Source: Streptomyces sp. ML-6
Lineage (GTDB): Bacteria > Actinomycetota > Actinomycetes > Streptomycetales > Streptomycetaceae
Direction: 5' to 3'
Length of the DNA: 64,000 nt
Assembly: GCF_030116705.1 (NCBI RefSeq)
Contig: NZ_JAOTIK010000001.1
Location: 7,716,501-7,780,500 of the forward strand
The notes beneath the pieces were generated by a model. It searched no databases, was not told the origin of the DNA, and saw nothing but the letters and a program-made list of their open reading frames with translations. How positions within the stretch are numbered: position 1 is the first letter of the stretch; each line of letters starts with the position of its first letter. Positions 34,930-44,928 of this stretch are shown here, in pieces. A program made the translations under genes and the position numbers.

Positions 34930-37062
34930 TCACACAGGTTCCGTTGCGGACCGGGCGGTGGACACGGGCGGCACCGGGGGGCCGATCTCGCACCAGACCG
35001 CCTTGCCCTCCCCGCGGGGCTCGACCCCCCAGCGGGTGGCGACGGCGTCCAGGAGCAGCAACCCCCGCCCCGACGTCGCGGTCTCGCCGGGGCTGCGCCG
35101 CCTCGGCCAGGCACTGGAGCGGTCCTGCACGGACAGCCGGACCCGGCGGACGGGCTCCGGCAACACTTCCAGAGTGAGCACCGCCCCGCCCTCCGTGTGC
35201 AGCAGGACGTTCACCAGCAATTCATCGGTGACCAGCTCCGCGTCGTCGGCGAGCTCGGCCATGTCCCAGTCGGTCAGGGCCTGGCGCACGATGGTACGGG
35301 CGTCGGAGAGCCCTTCCGGGTCGGCCTGGTGGATGTACTGGTGCAGCCGCGGCGCCCGCGGCGAACCAGGATCCGGGCTGCGCCGGAGCACCAGGAGGGC
35401 CACGTCGTCCCCCGAACCCCAGCGTTCCCAGAGCCGCTCCGACAGATGGTCGGCCAGTGCCTGGGCGCCCGCCGGCCCCGCGTTCACCTCGTTGATCAAC
35501 GTACGGACGCCCGAGTCGATGTCGGCCCCCGGCTCCTCCACCAGACCATCGGTGTACAGGACGAGGGTCTCGCCCGGCACCAGGTCGAGCCGGGTCTCGG
35601 GGAACTCCTCGTCCCCGAAGTCGGTCGAGATGCCCAGTGGCAGACCGCCCCGTACCTGGGGGCTGCCGACCCGGCCGTCCGTGTGCCGGATCAGTGGCCC
35701 GAAATGCCCGGCGCGGACCACCCGTACGGTCCCCGACGCCAGATCGACCTGGGCGTACGTGCAGGTCGCGAAGCGGTCAGTGTCCAGCTCGGAGAGGAAG
35801 CGCGAGGCCCGCGCCAGCACCGTCGACGGCGAGTGCCCCTCGGCGGCGTACGCGCGCAGGGCGATGCGCAGCTGCCCCATCGTGGCGGCGGCATGAGTGT
35901 CGTGGCCCTGCACGTCGCCGACCACGATCCCGAACCGGTTCTTGGGCAGTGCGATCACGTCGTACCAGTCGCCGCCGACCTGCCGGCCGCTCCAGGCCGA
36001 GTGGTAACGCACGGCGATCTCGCCGCCCTCGATCTCCTGGATCCGCCTCGGCAGCATCGCGGACTGGAGACCGGTGGCGAACTCGCGTTCCTCGTCGAAG
36101 AGCTTCGCGCGTTGCAGGGACTGGGCGACGATGGCGGCCAGTCCCAGGCACAGATTGCGTTCGTCCGCGTTGAACACCGTTCTTTCGCGGTAGAAGAGCG
36201 CCAGGGTGCCGAGGGAGCGCGCCTGGGCCACGAGCGGCAGATAGGCGGCGGCACGGAACTCCATCCGGTCGGCATGAGGGGCCAGCGCCGGATAGCGGTG
36301 GACGAGTGCGGAGACCGACGTCAGGAATCTGGGCCGGCCGCTCAGGGTCGTGTCGGCCAGCGGGAAATCACGGTCCAGGCCCGTGTACCGGAGCTCGTCG
36401 ATCGCCTCCACCGAATCGCCGCTCAGCGCGATGACGTTCATCGAGGTGTTCTCGACCAGCCCGAGCGAGAGTCCGTCCGCACCGAGCCGGGCGAGCCCGC
36501 CCGGCCCGGTGAGCGACGCGGTCACGTCGTCCACGGTCACCGCTCGCGACAAGGCGCTCGTTGTGCGTTCAACGATGCTGGTCTGGCGTTGCCGACGCTT
36601 TTCCAGATCCAGCACGAAGGCCGAATGGGTGACCTCGGCGGTGGTGTCCTGCACCACCCCGATGATCCGCTGCACCTGACCGTCCTCGGTGCGCAGGATC
36701 CGGGCCTGGATATGGGTCCACTGCTCCTTGCCGTTGTCCAGCGGCACCCGGAAGTGCACGCTGTACGAACTGCGCCCGCTCTTGATCGCCTCGTCGATCG
36801 CCACTTCGAGGCGGGTCCGCTCCGACTGTTCGAGCCGCTCCATCACGGTCTCCGGCCGACGGTCGAAGGCATGGGGGTCCAGACCGAACACCAGCAGCCC
36901 GGCATCGTCGATGTCGAGCGTGTCGGCCTCCACGTTCCACTCGAAACTGCCCGTCCGGTTCATGGCAAGCCGCTGGGCCGTTGCGGTCTCGCTGTTGCGC
37001 GTCCGGTCGATCAGCAGGCGGGGCGGAACCGATCTGCTCGATTGCTGGTCGTGATCGGTCAT
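34930..37062 (-). CDS. PAS-GAF-SpoIIE (PP2C) phosphatase with C-terminal anti-sigma kinase-like domain
   Basis: The 710-residue sensor-effector has four visible parts. PAS: about 30-150 (FEWNVEADTLDIDDAGLLVF to RIIGVVQDTT). GAF: about 175-330 (AAYLPLVAQARSLGTLALFY). SpoIIE/PP2C: about 345-560, with metal-binding Asp in GGDWYDVIALP and VVGDVQGHD, and VLYTDGLVEEPG. HATPase_c: about 590-700 (DDAELVTDELLVNVLLH, GRGLLLLDAVATRWGV). Such proteins set the phosphorylation state of anti-anti-sigma factors in stress or development signalling. No partner anti-anti-sigma gene is adjacent, so its targets are elsewhere. Confidence 0.93.
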   Translation of the reverse strand: MTDHDQQSSRSVPPRLLIDRTRNSETATAQRLAMNRTGSFEWNVEADTLDIDDAGLLVFGLDPHAFDRRPETVMERLEQSERTRLEVAIDEAIKSGRSSYSVHFRVPLDNGKEQWTHIQARILRTEDGQVQRIIGVVQDTTAEVTHSAFVLDLEKRRQRQTSIVERTTSALSRAVTVDDVTASLTGPGGLARLGADGLSLGLVENTSMNVIALSGDSVEAIDELRYTGLDRDFPLADTTLSGRPRFLTSVSALVHRYPALAPHADRMEFRAAAYLPLVAQARSLGTLALFYRERTVFNADERNLCLGLAAIVAQSLQRAKLFDEEREFATGLQSAMLPRRIQEIEGGEIAVRYHSAWSGRQVGGDWYDVIALPKNRFGIVVGDVQGHDTHAAATMGQLRIALRAYAAEGHSPSTVLARASRFLSELDTDRFATCTYAQVDLASGTVRVVRAGHFGPLIRHTDGRVGSPQVRGGLPLGISTDFGDEEFPETRLDLVPGETLVLYTDGLVEEPGADIDSGVRTLINEVNAGPAGAQALADHLSERLWERWGSGDDVALLVLRRSPDPGSPRAPRLHQYIHQADPEGLSDARTIVRQALTDWDMAELADDAELVTDELLVNVLLHTEGGAVLTLEVLPEPVRRVRLSVQDRSSAWPRRRSPGETATSGRGLLLLDAVATRWGVEPRGEGKAVWCEIGPPVPPVSTARSATEPV

Positions 37063-37305
37063 TCCTGCTCCGAGGTCGCCGGGCTGGGCTGCCGGGCGGC
37101 GCGGCCCGTGCCGGGTGTCTCAATTGTCGAACCGGTTCCGGCAGGCTGCCACAGCGGCTGCCCGGCGGAATCCGGCCCGGGCACCACGCCCGGCGCCTCC
37201 GGCACCCCTGCCGTCCCGGGCCGTGGTCCGCCCCCGCAGAATGGCAGCGGAAGATCGTCCGCGACCTGCGGTCGATACGGCACAGGGGCTGACCGGAGGG
37301 CATTC

Positions 37306-38403
37306 ATGAACCACGAGGATCCCGTTCTGCTGCACACCGAGGGACGCGTCCGGCACATCACGCTCAACCGTCCACGCGCCCTCAACGCGCTGAACCACGT
37401 CATGGTGGCCCGCCTCGACGAAGCGCTCGCCGAGGCCGAACACGACGACTCCGTCACCGCCGTCCTGCTCACCGGAGCGGGCGAACGCGGGCTCTGCGCG
37501 GGCGGCGACATCCGCTCCATCTACGAGGACGCCCGCGCCGGGAACAACGCGTCGACGGACTTCTGGCGCGACGAGTACCGGCTCAACGCCCGCATCGCCC
37601 GCTTCCCCAAGCCGTACGTCGCGATCATGGACGGCATCGTGATGGGCGGCGGCGTCGGCATCTCGGCCCACGGGGACGTCCGGGTCGTCACCGAACGCTC
37701 ACGCGTCGCCATGCCCGAGACCGGAATCGGATTCGTCCCCGACGTGGGCGGAACGCACCTCCTCGCCGCGGCACCCGGTGAACTGGGCACCCACCTGGCC
37801 CTCACCGCGGAGGCGGCCGGTCCGGGCGACGCGCTGCTGTGCGGGCTCGCCGACCACTTCGTCCCGTCGCACCACCTCACCGCACTCGTCACGGACCTCG
37901 CCGGCTGCGGCACGGCCACGGAGATCGAGAAGACGGTGCTGCGGTACGCCTCGCCCGCACCCGCCGGTGAGCTGGCAGAACACCGCGAGTGGATCGATTC
38001 CTGCTACCGGGCCGACTCGGTCGAGGAGATCGTCGACCGGCTCGGCAGCAGCGGCGTCCCCGCCGCCGAACGGGCCGCCGAGACTGTCCTGGCCAAGTCG
38101 CCCACCGCGCTCAAGGTGACCCTCGCCGCGCTGCGCAGGGCCCGCGGGCTGGACAGCCTGGAAGCGGTGCTGGACCAGGAATACCGCACTTCGTGCACCG
38201 CTTTCACCAGGCCCGACCTGGTGGAAGGCGTGCGGGCCCAGATCATCGACAAGGACCGTTCCCCGCGATGGAGCCCGGCGGCCCTCGCCGACGTCACCGA
38301 CGCCGACGTGGCGTCCTTCTTCGCCCCGCTGGGCGACCGGGAACTCGGCCTGGCCCCCGGCCGGCAGGTGGGCCCGGCCGCCGGTTCCCCGACGGAGCAC
38401 TGA
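37306..38403 (+). CDS. 3-hydroxyisobutyryl-CoA hydrolase (enoyl-CoA hydratase family)
   Basis: The 365-residue crotonase-fold enzyme has the HIBCH signatures: ITLNRPRALNALNHVM, AGERGLCAGGDIRSIYEDAR, MDGIVMGGGVGISAHG and MPETGIGFVPDVGGTHLLA, plus the longer C-terminus that separates it from simple enoyl-CoA hydratases. It hydrolyses 3-hydroxyisobutyryl-CoA in valine catabolism. ATG 37306 has GGAGGG five bases upstream. It is a single gene. Confidence 0.9.
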   Translation: MNHEDPVLLHTEGRVRHITLNRPRALNALNHVMVARLDEALAEAEHDDSVTAVLLTGAGERGLCAGGDIRSIYEDARAGNNASTDFWRDEYRLNARIARFPKPYVAIMDGIVMGGGVGISAHGDVRVVTERSRVAMPETGIGFVPDVGGTHLLAAAPGELGTHLALTAEAAGPGDALLCGLADHFVPSHHLTALVTDLAGCGTATEIEKTVLRYASPAPAGELAEHREWIDSCYRADSVEEIVDRLGSSGVPAAERAAETVLAKSPTALKVTLAALRRARGLDSLEAVLDQEYRTSCTAFTRPDLVEGVRAQIIDKDRSPRWSPAALADVTDADVASFFAPLGDRELGLAPGRQVGPAAGSPTEH

Positions 38404-38476
38404 GCCGGCACGGACCGCCCGCACCCGGGGAGGGGCCGTCACGACCCGACGGAACCGCCCCGGAGCACGCACGGAT

Positions 38477-39940
38477 TCAGAGTTCCCCCGGACCGTCCAC
38501 CACCTGGAAGGGCACACCGAGGAGCCCGGCCGCGGCCCTGAGGTCCTTGGCACGGTGACCGGTGCACAGCGTCCAGTGATGGCCGACCCCCGTCGCGGAC
38601 CAGGCGTCCGTCCACTCGCCGGGATCGAAACCGAAGTCGACCCGGGACGTGGTGTTGCCGATCTCCAGCAACGGCCCCGGCACCACCTCCCCCTCGGACG
38701 CGATGAAGGTGAAGGTGCCATCGGCCTCCTGGCCGATGCCGAACGTGGTGACCGGGCCGTGCTCGACATCGAATTCCACGCTGACGCCCCAGCCGCGCTT
38801 GCCGTGGTAGACGCCGAGCCCGCGCAGCAGCGGGTCCCCGGAACTGATCGCGAGATGGGCGGGACCGTCATGGCCCATCTCGACGACCCGGTCCCGGAAA
38901 TTGAGGGCCTGGAACTCGGTGAAGGAACCACCCGCCCCCAGGGTGTCGGCGACCAGCATGGCCAGACTGGTGCGCAGCTCGTACTCCCCGGCCATCGGGA
39001 CGCCGCGCGCGGTCAGCAGCGAAGCGCCCAGGATCATCCCGGCGCCGAGCCGCTCGTGGATCTCGCCCTCCAGACCGCGGTGGTAGTAGGCGAGGCTGTC
39101 CAGCCCGAAGTCCTCCACCAGCCGGTCCAGCCCCACCGAGACCCGGGCCGCCCACGCGAGATCGCCCTCGTCGACGGAACTGTCGAGCGTGAAGACCGTA
39201 CGCGCCAGCGCGACGCGTTCGGCGGCGGCCGCGTCCGTCACGGCGGCGACCCGGACCCGCAGATCGTCGAACTCGAGAACCTCGACATGCCCGCCGAACC
39301 GGGTGGAGACCAGCGTCATGTCGGTGGACACGTCGAGCATGCCGGGGTAGAGGTGGCCCATCAGCCCGTGCCGACCGTGACGCAGCACCCCGCGCACCCG
39401 GGCGGCACGGATCCAGCGGCGGATCCTGGTCCAGGCGTTCTCGTCGCGCAGATGGCCCGACACGGAACGGAAGGGGATTCCCCCGCGCCGGAACACATTG
39501 GCGATCTCCGGCAGCGGGCACTGACCGCAGTAGGCCAGCCACGCCCCCGTGTCCGTGTTCGCATGATCCATCGCCTCGGTCGGCTGGAGGTCGATGACCA
39601 GCACCGGAGCATGGGCGCGCTGGGCGATGGGCAGGACCATCGAGGCCGTGAGGTACGTCGTCAGGAACGTCACGACGATGTCGCAGTCGGCCGCGCGCAG
39701 CTTCCCGGCCGCCCCGGCGGCCTCCTGCGGATCGGAGACGAAGCCGGCGTCGACGACCTCGCAGTCCATTTCCTCGAACCGCCCGGTCACGAAGCGCGCG
39801 GATTCCCGCAGCCGTTCGAGGAGACCGGGGAACTGCGGCCAATACGCGCCGAGTCCGCCGGAGACCAGACCCACACGGGTACGACGGCGTGTGACGCGGG
39901 TGAGTGCGGAGCCCGGCACAGCGGGCGGGACATCAGCCAT
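38477..39940 (-). CDS. L-fucose/L-arabinose isomerase-family protein
   Basis: The 487-residue protein starts at ATG 39940 (MADVPPAVPGSALTRVTR). It resembles the fucose/arabinose isomerase superfamily: RVGLVSGGLGAYWPQFPGL at the N-terminus, DIVVTFLTTYLTASMVLPIA, VLVIDLQPTEAMDHANTDTG, then the C-terminal beta domain (SGDPLLRGLGVYHGKRGW, VPGPLLEIGNTTSRVDFGF, GVGHHWTLCTGH). Its start overlaps the rhamnulokinase stop by 8 bp, so it belongs to the rhamnose operon. Its substrate is unclear; the operon already has a canonical rhamnose isomerase. Conversion of a related deoxy-sugar or pentose is a reasonable guess. Confidence 0.8.
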   Translation of the reverse strand: MADVPPAVPGSALTRVTRRRTRVGLVSGGLGAYWPQFPGLLERLRESARFVTGRFEEMDCEVVDAGFVSDPQEAAGAAGKLRAADCDIVVTFLTTYLTASMVLPIAQRAHAPVLVIDLQPTEAMDHANTDTGAWLAYCGQCPLPEIANVFRRGGIPFRSVSGHLRDENAWTRIRRWIRAARVRGVLRHGRHGLMGHLYPGMLDVSTDMTLVSTRFGGHVEVLEFDDLRVRVAAVTDAAAAERVALARTVFTLDSSVDEGDLAWAARVSVGLDRLVEDFGLDSLAYYHRGLEGEIHERLGAGMILGASLLTARGVPMAGEYELRTSLAMLVADTLGAGGSFTEFQALNFRDRVVEMGHDGPAHLAISSGDPLLRGLGVYHGKRGWGVSVEFDVEHGPVTTFGIGQEADGTFTFIASEGEVVPGPLLEIGNTTSRVDFGFDPGEWTDAWSATGVGHHWTLCTGHRAKDLRAAAGLLGVPFQVVDGPGEL

Positions 39941-41495
39941 GGGTTTCCTTCCTCCGTCTTCCGTACCGGGTCCGGTCCGCCCCCGTGGGCGCCCGGACCG
40001 CTGTCGAGGGCGGGACACCGGGCGCGCGGTCGGCTTCCAGCCGGGCGGCGGCCCGGTCCCACGCCCGTGGGTCGCCCCGCGGGGTGTAGTGACGCAATTC
40101 CTGGGTCCGTGCCACGAGCCGCCTCATGTCGTCGAGGTCCCCCACCAGCCCGTGGGCACGGGCCTGCACCAGGATGTTGCCAAGTGCAGTCGCCTCGGCG
40201 GGACCGGCCGTGACGGGGAGTCCGGTGGCGTCCGAGGTCCACTGGCACAGCAGCGCGTTGCGCGACCCCCCGCCGACGAGATGGATCCGGACCGGATCCC
40301 GCCCCGCGAGGGCGGCGGCCAGGCGCAACGTCCTGCGATGGGCCAGTGCCAGACTCTCCAGCACGCAGCGCACGTACCCGCCGGGACCGTCCGGCGGCGC
40401 CTGCCCGGTCCGCGCGAGGTGGGCGTCGATGCGCGCCGGCATGTCGCCCGGCGCGAGGAACGCCTCGTCGTCCGGATCGATCACCGCGGCGAACGGCCGG
40501 GCCCCGGCCGCCTCCGAGAGCAGCCGGTCCAGCCCCGGGGAGACCCCCTGCCGGTCCCACGTCCGACGGCACTCCTCCAGCAGCCACAGCCCCATGACGT
40601 TGCGGAGATAGCGGATGGTGCCGTCCACCCCGCGCTCATTGGTGAAGCTCGCCGCCCGGGACTCCTCCGTCAGGACCGGGGCCGTCAGTTCGAGCCCCGC
40701 CAACGACCACGTGCCGCAGGAGAGGTACGCGAACCCCGGCTCCGTCGCGGGCACCGCGGCGACCGCCGACGCGGTGTCGTGCGAGGCGACCGTCGTCACC
40801 GGCGTCCTGGCGGGCAGACCGGTGTACTCGGCGACGTGCGGCAGCAGCGTTCCCGCAGGATCACCGGGCTCGCGCAGCGGCGGGAACCACGAACGATCCA
40901 GCCCCAGCCGTCCGATCAGCGCATCGGACCAGGTCCCGGCGGACGCGTCGAGCAGGCCGGTCGTCGACGCGTTGGTGATCTCCGCACCCACCGAGCCCGT
41001 CAGCCAGTGCGTCAGCAGATCCGGGATCAGCAACACCGTCCGCGCCGCCTCCCACTGGGCACTCGTACGGTGGGCGGCCAGCTGGAACACCGTGTTGAAC
41101 GGCAACTGCTGCAACCCGCTGACGGTGTACAGCTCCCGCCCGTCGCACTCGGCCAGCACCCGGCGGGCGGCCTCGGCGTTACGGCCGTCGCGGTAGTGGA
41201 ACGGCAGCCCCAGCAGCGCCCCGTCGGCATCGAGGAGGCCGTAGTCGACCGCCCAGGTGTCGATGCCGACCGAGGCGACCGGACCCGTGCGGGCGGCGGC
41301 CCGCAGTCCGTCCAGCATCCCCTGGTACAGGGCGAGCACGTCCCACCGCAGCCCGTCCGGCAGCCGGACCGGCGTATTGGGGAAGCGGTGCGCCTCGGCC
41401 GGGACGAGCTCTCCGCGCCCCACCCGGCCGGTGATCACCCGGCCGCTGGTCGCACCGAGGTCCACGGCCGCGAAGACCGCTTCGCTCCCTGACAT
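39933..41495 (-). CDS. rhaB: L-rhamnulokinase
   Basis: This FGGY-family kinase (520 residues) shows the phosphate-1 loop FAAVDLGATSGRVITG, substrate residues in GIDTWAVDYGLLD, the conserved SHDTASAVAAVPA motif and the nucleotide-binding VGGGSRNALLCQWTSDATG. It phosphorylates L-rhamnulose with ATP. The start is ATG 41495 (or the GTG six bases earlier). It lies 43 bp after the fused aldolase/dehydrogenase gene and overlaps the next gene. The C-terminal about 30 residues are a low-complexity extension compared with E. coli RhaB. Confidence 0.92.
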   Translation of the reverse strand: MSGSEAVFAAVDLGATSGRVITGRVGRGELVPAEAHRFPNTPVRLPDGLRWDVLALYQGMLDGLRAAARTGPVASVGIDTWAVDYGLLDADGALLGLPFHYRDGRNAEAARRVLAECDGRELYTVSGLQQLPFNTVFQLAAHRTSAQWEAARTVLLIPDLLTHWLTGSVGAEITNASTTGLLDASAGTWSDALIGRLGLDRSWFPPLREPGDPAGTLLPHVAEYTGLPARTPVTTVASHDTASAVAAVPATEPGFAYLSCGTWSLAGLELTAPVLTEESRAASFTNERGVDGTIRYLRNVMGLWLLEECRRTWDRQGVSPGLDRLLSEAAGARPFAAVIDPDDEAFLAPGDMPARIDAHLARTGQAPPDGPGGYVRCVLESLALAHRRTLRLAAALAGRDPVRIHLVGGGSRNALLCQWTSDATGLPVTAGPAEATALGNILVQARAHGLVGDLDDMRRLVARTQELRHYTPRGDPRAWDRAAARLEADRAPGVPPSTAVRAPTGADRTRYGRRRKETHG

Positions 41496-41538
41496 CACGG
41501 ACACGACGGCCTCCTTCCGGCCGGGGCGGGGGTGCGGC

Positions 41539-43584
41539 TCATCGCAGGAAGGCCGCGGCCACACCGGCATCGACGGGAATGTGCAGCCCCGTCGTGTGCG
41601 TGAGGTCGCCGCCCGTCAGCGCGAAGACCGCGTTGGCCACGTGTTCCGGGAGCACCTCGCGCTTGAGGAGCGTGCGCTGGGCGTAGAACTCCCCGAGCTT
41701 CTCCTCCTCGACGCCGTACGTGGCCGCACGCTGGGCACCCCAGCCCGATGCGAAGATTCCCGAACCGCGCACCACACCGTCGGGGTTGACGCCGTTGACC
41801 CGGATCCCGTGCTCACCCAATTCGGCCGCCAGCAGTCGCACCTGATGGGCCTGGTCGGCCTTGGTGGCCGAATAGGCGATGTTGTTCGGGCCCGCGAACA
41901 CCGCGTTCTTCGACGTGACGTAGACGATGTCACCACCGAGGTTCTGGACCCGCATCATCCGGGCGGCCTCCCGCGACACCAGGAACGAGCCGCGCGCCAT
42001 GATGTCGTGCTGGAGGTCCCAGTCCTGCGCGGTGGTGTCCAGCAGCGGCTTCGAGACGGAGATCCCGGCGTTGTTCACGACGAGGTCCACACCGCCGAAC
42101 GCGAGCGCGGCGGCCCCGAACGCGGCGACGATCTGCTGCTCGTCGGTCACGTCGGCCGTCACCGCGACGGCCGCGTCGGGCCCGCCGAGCTCCTGTGCCA
42201 CCGAGGCGGCGTTCCCGGCGTCGCGGTCCACGACGACGACACACGCCCCCTCCGCGACCAGCCGGTGCGCGATGGCCCTGCCGATGCCGGACCCCGCACC
42301 CGTGACCAGCGCCACCCGGGTGGCCAGGGGCCGGGGCCTCGGCATCCGGCGCAGCTTGGCCTCCTCCAGCTCCCAGTACTCGATCCGGAACTTCTCGGAT
42401 TCCTCGATCGGGGCGTACGAGGAGACGGCCTCGGCACCACGCATGACCTGGATGGCGTTGAGGTAGAACTCCCCGGCCACCCGGGCCGTCTGCTTGTCCT
42501 TTCCGAAGGAGAACATGCCGACCCCGGGCACCAGCACGATCGCCGGGTCCGCACCGCGCATCGCCGGGGAGCCGGGCGAGGCATGCCGCTCGTAGTAGGC
42601 GCGATACGCCTCCCGGTACTCCGCGTGCAGTTCCCGCAGCCGCGCCTCGGCCTCGGCCTGCGGGGCGTCCGCGGGCAGGTCGAGAACCAGCGGCCGGACC
42701 TTGGTACGGAGAAAATGGTCCGGGCACGAGGTGCCGAGCGCGGCGAGCCGCGGATGCCCGGTGCGGGCGAGGAAGTCCAGCACCGGTTCCGCGTCCGTGA
42801 AGTGACCCACCTGCGGACGGTCGGTGGAGACCAGCCCGCGGATCAACGGGGCGAGCGCCGCCGCACGCTCCCGGCGCCGCTCCTCGGCCAGCGGCTCCCG
42901 ACCCGCCCACACGGGACCGAACGGCTCGGCCCTGCCGCGCTCTTCCAGGAACGCCTCGGCGGTGCGGATCATCCAGAGGGCGTTGCGCTCGCACTCCTGG
43001 GACGTCTCGCCCCAGGCCGTGATGCCGTGCCCGCCCAGGATCACGCCGACGGCGCGCGGGTTCGCCTCCTTGACCGCGGCGATGTCCAGGCCGAGCTGGA
43101 AGCCGGGCCTGCGCCAGCCCACCCAGGCCACCTTCTCGCCGAAGCACTCCGCCGTGAGCTTCTCGCCGTCGGCGGCGCACGCCAGCGCGATGCCCGAGTC
43201 CGGATGCAGGTGGTCGACATGGGCGGCCCCGACCAGGGCGTGCATCGCCGTGTCGATGGACGGAGCGGCGCCGCCCCTGCCGTGCAGGCAGTAGTCGAAC
43301 GCCGCCACCATCTCGTCCTCGCGCTCCACCCCCGGATACACGTCCTCGAGCGCACGCACCCGGTCCAGACGCAGCACGGCGAGACCTGCCTCGGTCAGGG
43401 TGCCGAGATCGCCCCCGGACCCCTTGACCCACAACAGTTCGGTCTCGCGGCCGGTGACCGGATCGATCGCGGTGGCCTTGGCCGAGGCGTTGCCGCCGGC
43501 GTAGTTGGTGTTGCGGGGATCGGAGCCGATGCGGTGGGCGCGCTCCAGCAGCGCGGCGACTTCGGGATGCGTCGCGGAGGTCAT
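41539..43584 (-). CDS. Fused rhamnulose-1-phosphate aldolase/short-chain dehydrogenase (RhaDE-type)
   Basis: The 681-residue protein has two enzymes. The N-terminal half (about 1-400) is a class II aldolase: ALVGAAHVDHLHPDSG supplies zinc His residues and VILGGHGITAWGETS the second metal site. The C-terminal half (about 425-681) is an SDR with the NAD-binding ALVTGAGSGIGRAI, the NNAGIS motif and the Tyr-x-x-x-Lys pair in AYSATKADQ. Together they cleave rhamnulose-1-phosphate and oxidise the lactaldehyde formed. ATG 43584 follows GGAATTC-type spacing. It lies between rhaI and rhaB in the same operon. Confidence 0.93.
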   Translation of the reverse strand: MTSATHPEVAALLERAHRIGSDPRNTNYAGGNASAKATAIDPVTGRETELLWVKGSGGDLGTLTEAGLAVLRLDRVRALEDVYPGVEREDEMVAAFDYCLHGRGGAAPSIDTAMHALVGAAHVDHLHPDSGIALACAADGEKLTAECFGEKVAWVGWRRPGFQLGLDIAAVKEANPRAVGVILGGHGITAWGETSQECERNALWMIRTAEAFLEERGRAEPFGPVWAGREPLAEERRRERAAALAPLIRGLVSTDRPQVGHFTDAEPVLDFLARTGHPRLAALGTSCPDHFLRTKVRPLVLDLPADAPQAEAEARLRELHAEYREAYRAYYERHASPGSPAMRGADPAIVLVPGVGMFSFGKDKQTARVAGEFYLNAIQVMRGAEAVSSYAPIEESEKFRIEYWELEEAKLRRMPRPRPLATRVALVTGAGSGIGRAIAHRLVAEGACVVVVDRDAGNAASVAQELGGPDAAVAVTADVTDEQQIVAAFGAAALAFGGVDLVVNNAGISVSKPLLDTTAQDWDLQHDIMARGSFLVSREAARMMRVQNLGGDIVYVTSKNAVFAGPNNIAYSATKADQAHQVRLLAAELGEHGIRVNGVNPDGVVRGSGIFASGWGAQRAATYGVEEEKLGEFYAQRTLLKREVLPEHVANAVFALTGGDLTHTTGLHIPVDAGVAAAFLR

Positions 43585-43683
43585 GGAATTCCTTCGTGGT
43601 CCGGAGGAGGAGAAGATCGGAACGGGTCGGACGTACGGGGAGGAGGTCGGGAACAGGCCGGACGCACGGGGGAGGGACGGAGG

Positions 43684-44850
43684 TCAGGCGCCCCAGCCAG
43701 CCTGCTCCCCGCCGACCCGGGCGGCGGCGATCCGCTCCTGGTTGCCGGAGGCCAGATACGCGGTGAACGGATCTCCGGCCAGACCGAGTTCCTCGCGCAC
43801 CTCGGCGAGCAGCGGACGGACATCGGTGTTGTAGGCGTCCATCAGGACGCCGTTCGCCGCCAGCACGTCACCGGACCGCTGCGCCGCCTCCAGGGCCGCC
43901 GTGTCGACCAGCAATGCCTTGGCGGTCGCCTCCTGCACATTGGCGACCGACCGGATCACGGCCGGGATCTTCGCCTCGATGTTGTGGCACTGGTCGAGCA
44001 TGAAGTTGACGTTCGTCTCGGGCCTCAGGCCGCCGTTCCTGACCACCTCGTGCATGATCCGGAACAACTGGAACGGATCGGCGGCCCCGACCATCAAGTC
44101 GTCGTCGGCGTAGAACCGGGAGTTGAAGTCGAACGCGCCGAGCTTCCCGGCACGCAGCAGGAACGCCACGATGAACTCGATGTTGGTGCCCGGCGCGTGA
44201 TGCCCGGTGTCCACGACCACCTGGGCCTTCGGCCCGAGGTTCAGGCAGTGCGCGTACGCCGTGCCCCAGTCCGGCACGTCCATCGTGTAGAACGCGGGCT
44301 CGAAGAGCTTGTACTCCAGCAGCATCCGCTGGTCGTCGCCGAGGCGCTCGTAGACCTCGGTCAGCGCCTCGGCGAGCCGGTCCTGCCGGGCCACGATGTC
44401 GTCCTGCCCCGGGTAGTTGGTGCCGTCGGAGAACCAGAGCTTGAGATCGGCGGACCCGGTCTCGTCCATGATGCCGACGCACTCCAGCAGGTGGTCGGTG
44501 GCCTTGCGGCGCACTGCGGGGTCGGGATGGGTGACCGAACCGAGCTTGAAGTCGTCATCCTGGAAGACGTTGGAGTTGATCGCGCCGATCCGCACACCGA
44601 GGCTCTCGGCGTGCCGGTTCAGCGCGGCGTAGTCCTCGACCTTGTCCCACGGGATGTGCAGGGACACCTTCGGTGCCACGCCCGTGAACGCGTGCACCTG
44701 CGCCGCGTCCTCCAGCTTCTCGAACGGGTCGCGCGGAACCCCCGGTTGCGCGAACACCTTGAAACGCGTCCCGGAGTTCCCGTAGCCCCATGAGGGCGTC
44801 TCGATCACTTGGGACTTCAGGGCTTCCTTGACGGTCGACACATCGGACAT
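43684..44850 (-). CDS. rhaI: L-rhamnose isomerase (RhaI type)
   Basis: The 388-residue protein is a xylose-isomerase-like TIM barrel of the RhaI type. Evidence includes VIETPSWGYGNSGTRFKVF, the metal-ligand segments LLEYKLFEPAFY and VVDTGHHAPGTNIEF, and FDFNSRFYADDDLMVG. It interconverts L-rhamnose and L-rhamnulose using divalent metal. ATG 44850 is chosen; further upstream is the promoter. It is the first gene of the rhamnose operon (rhaI, aldolase/dehydrogenase, rhaB, isomerase-like). Confidence 0.93.
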   Translation of the reverse strand: MSDVSTVKEALKSQVIETPSWGYGNSGTRFKVFAQPGVPRDPFEKLEDAAQVHAFTGVAPKVSLHIPWDKVEDYAALNRHAESLGVRIGAINSNVFQDDDFKLGSVTHPDPAVRRKATDHLLECVGIMDETGSADLKLWFSDGTNYPGQDDIVARQDRLAEALTEVYERLGDDQRMLLEYKLFEPAFYTMDVPDWGTAYAHCLNLGPKAQVVVDTGHHAPGTNIEFIVAFLLRAGKLGAFDFNSRFYADDDLMVGAADPFQLFRIMHEVVRNGGLRPETNVNFMLDQCHNIEAKIPAVIRSVANVQEATAKALLVDTAALEAAQRSGDVLAANGVLMDAYNTDVRPLLAEVREELGLAGDPFTAYLASGNQERIAAARVGGEQAGWGA

Positions 44851-44906
44851 GCGCACCTCGCAAGGGGTATCCGGCCGACCGGGAACCGGTCGGATCGAAG
44901 AGTGTG

Positions 44907-44918
44907 TGAATCGTTTCA
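44907..44918 (-). promoter_or_regulatory. Operator-like palindrome O1 of rhamnose operon
   Basis: TGAATCGTTTCA is a near-palindrome of the LacI/DeoR operator type. It lies about 10 bp downstream of the -10 box, over the expected transcription start, where a repressor would block initiation. Confidence 0.6.
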
Positions 44919-44928
44919 GTTCGGTCGT

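Noticed and set aside
41257..44793. 1178-codon plus-strand open frame
   Set aside because: Antisense to the rhamnose operon genes; no domain signals.
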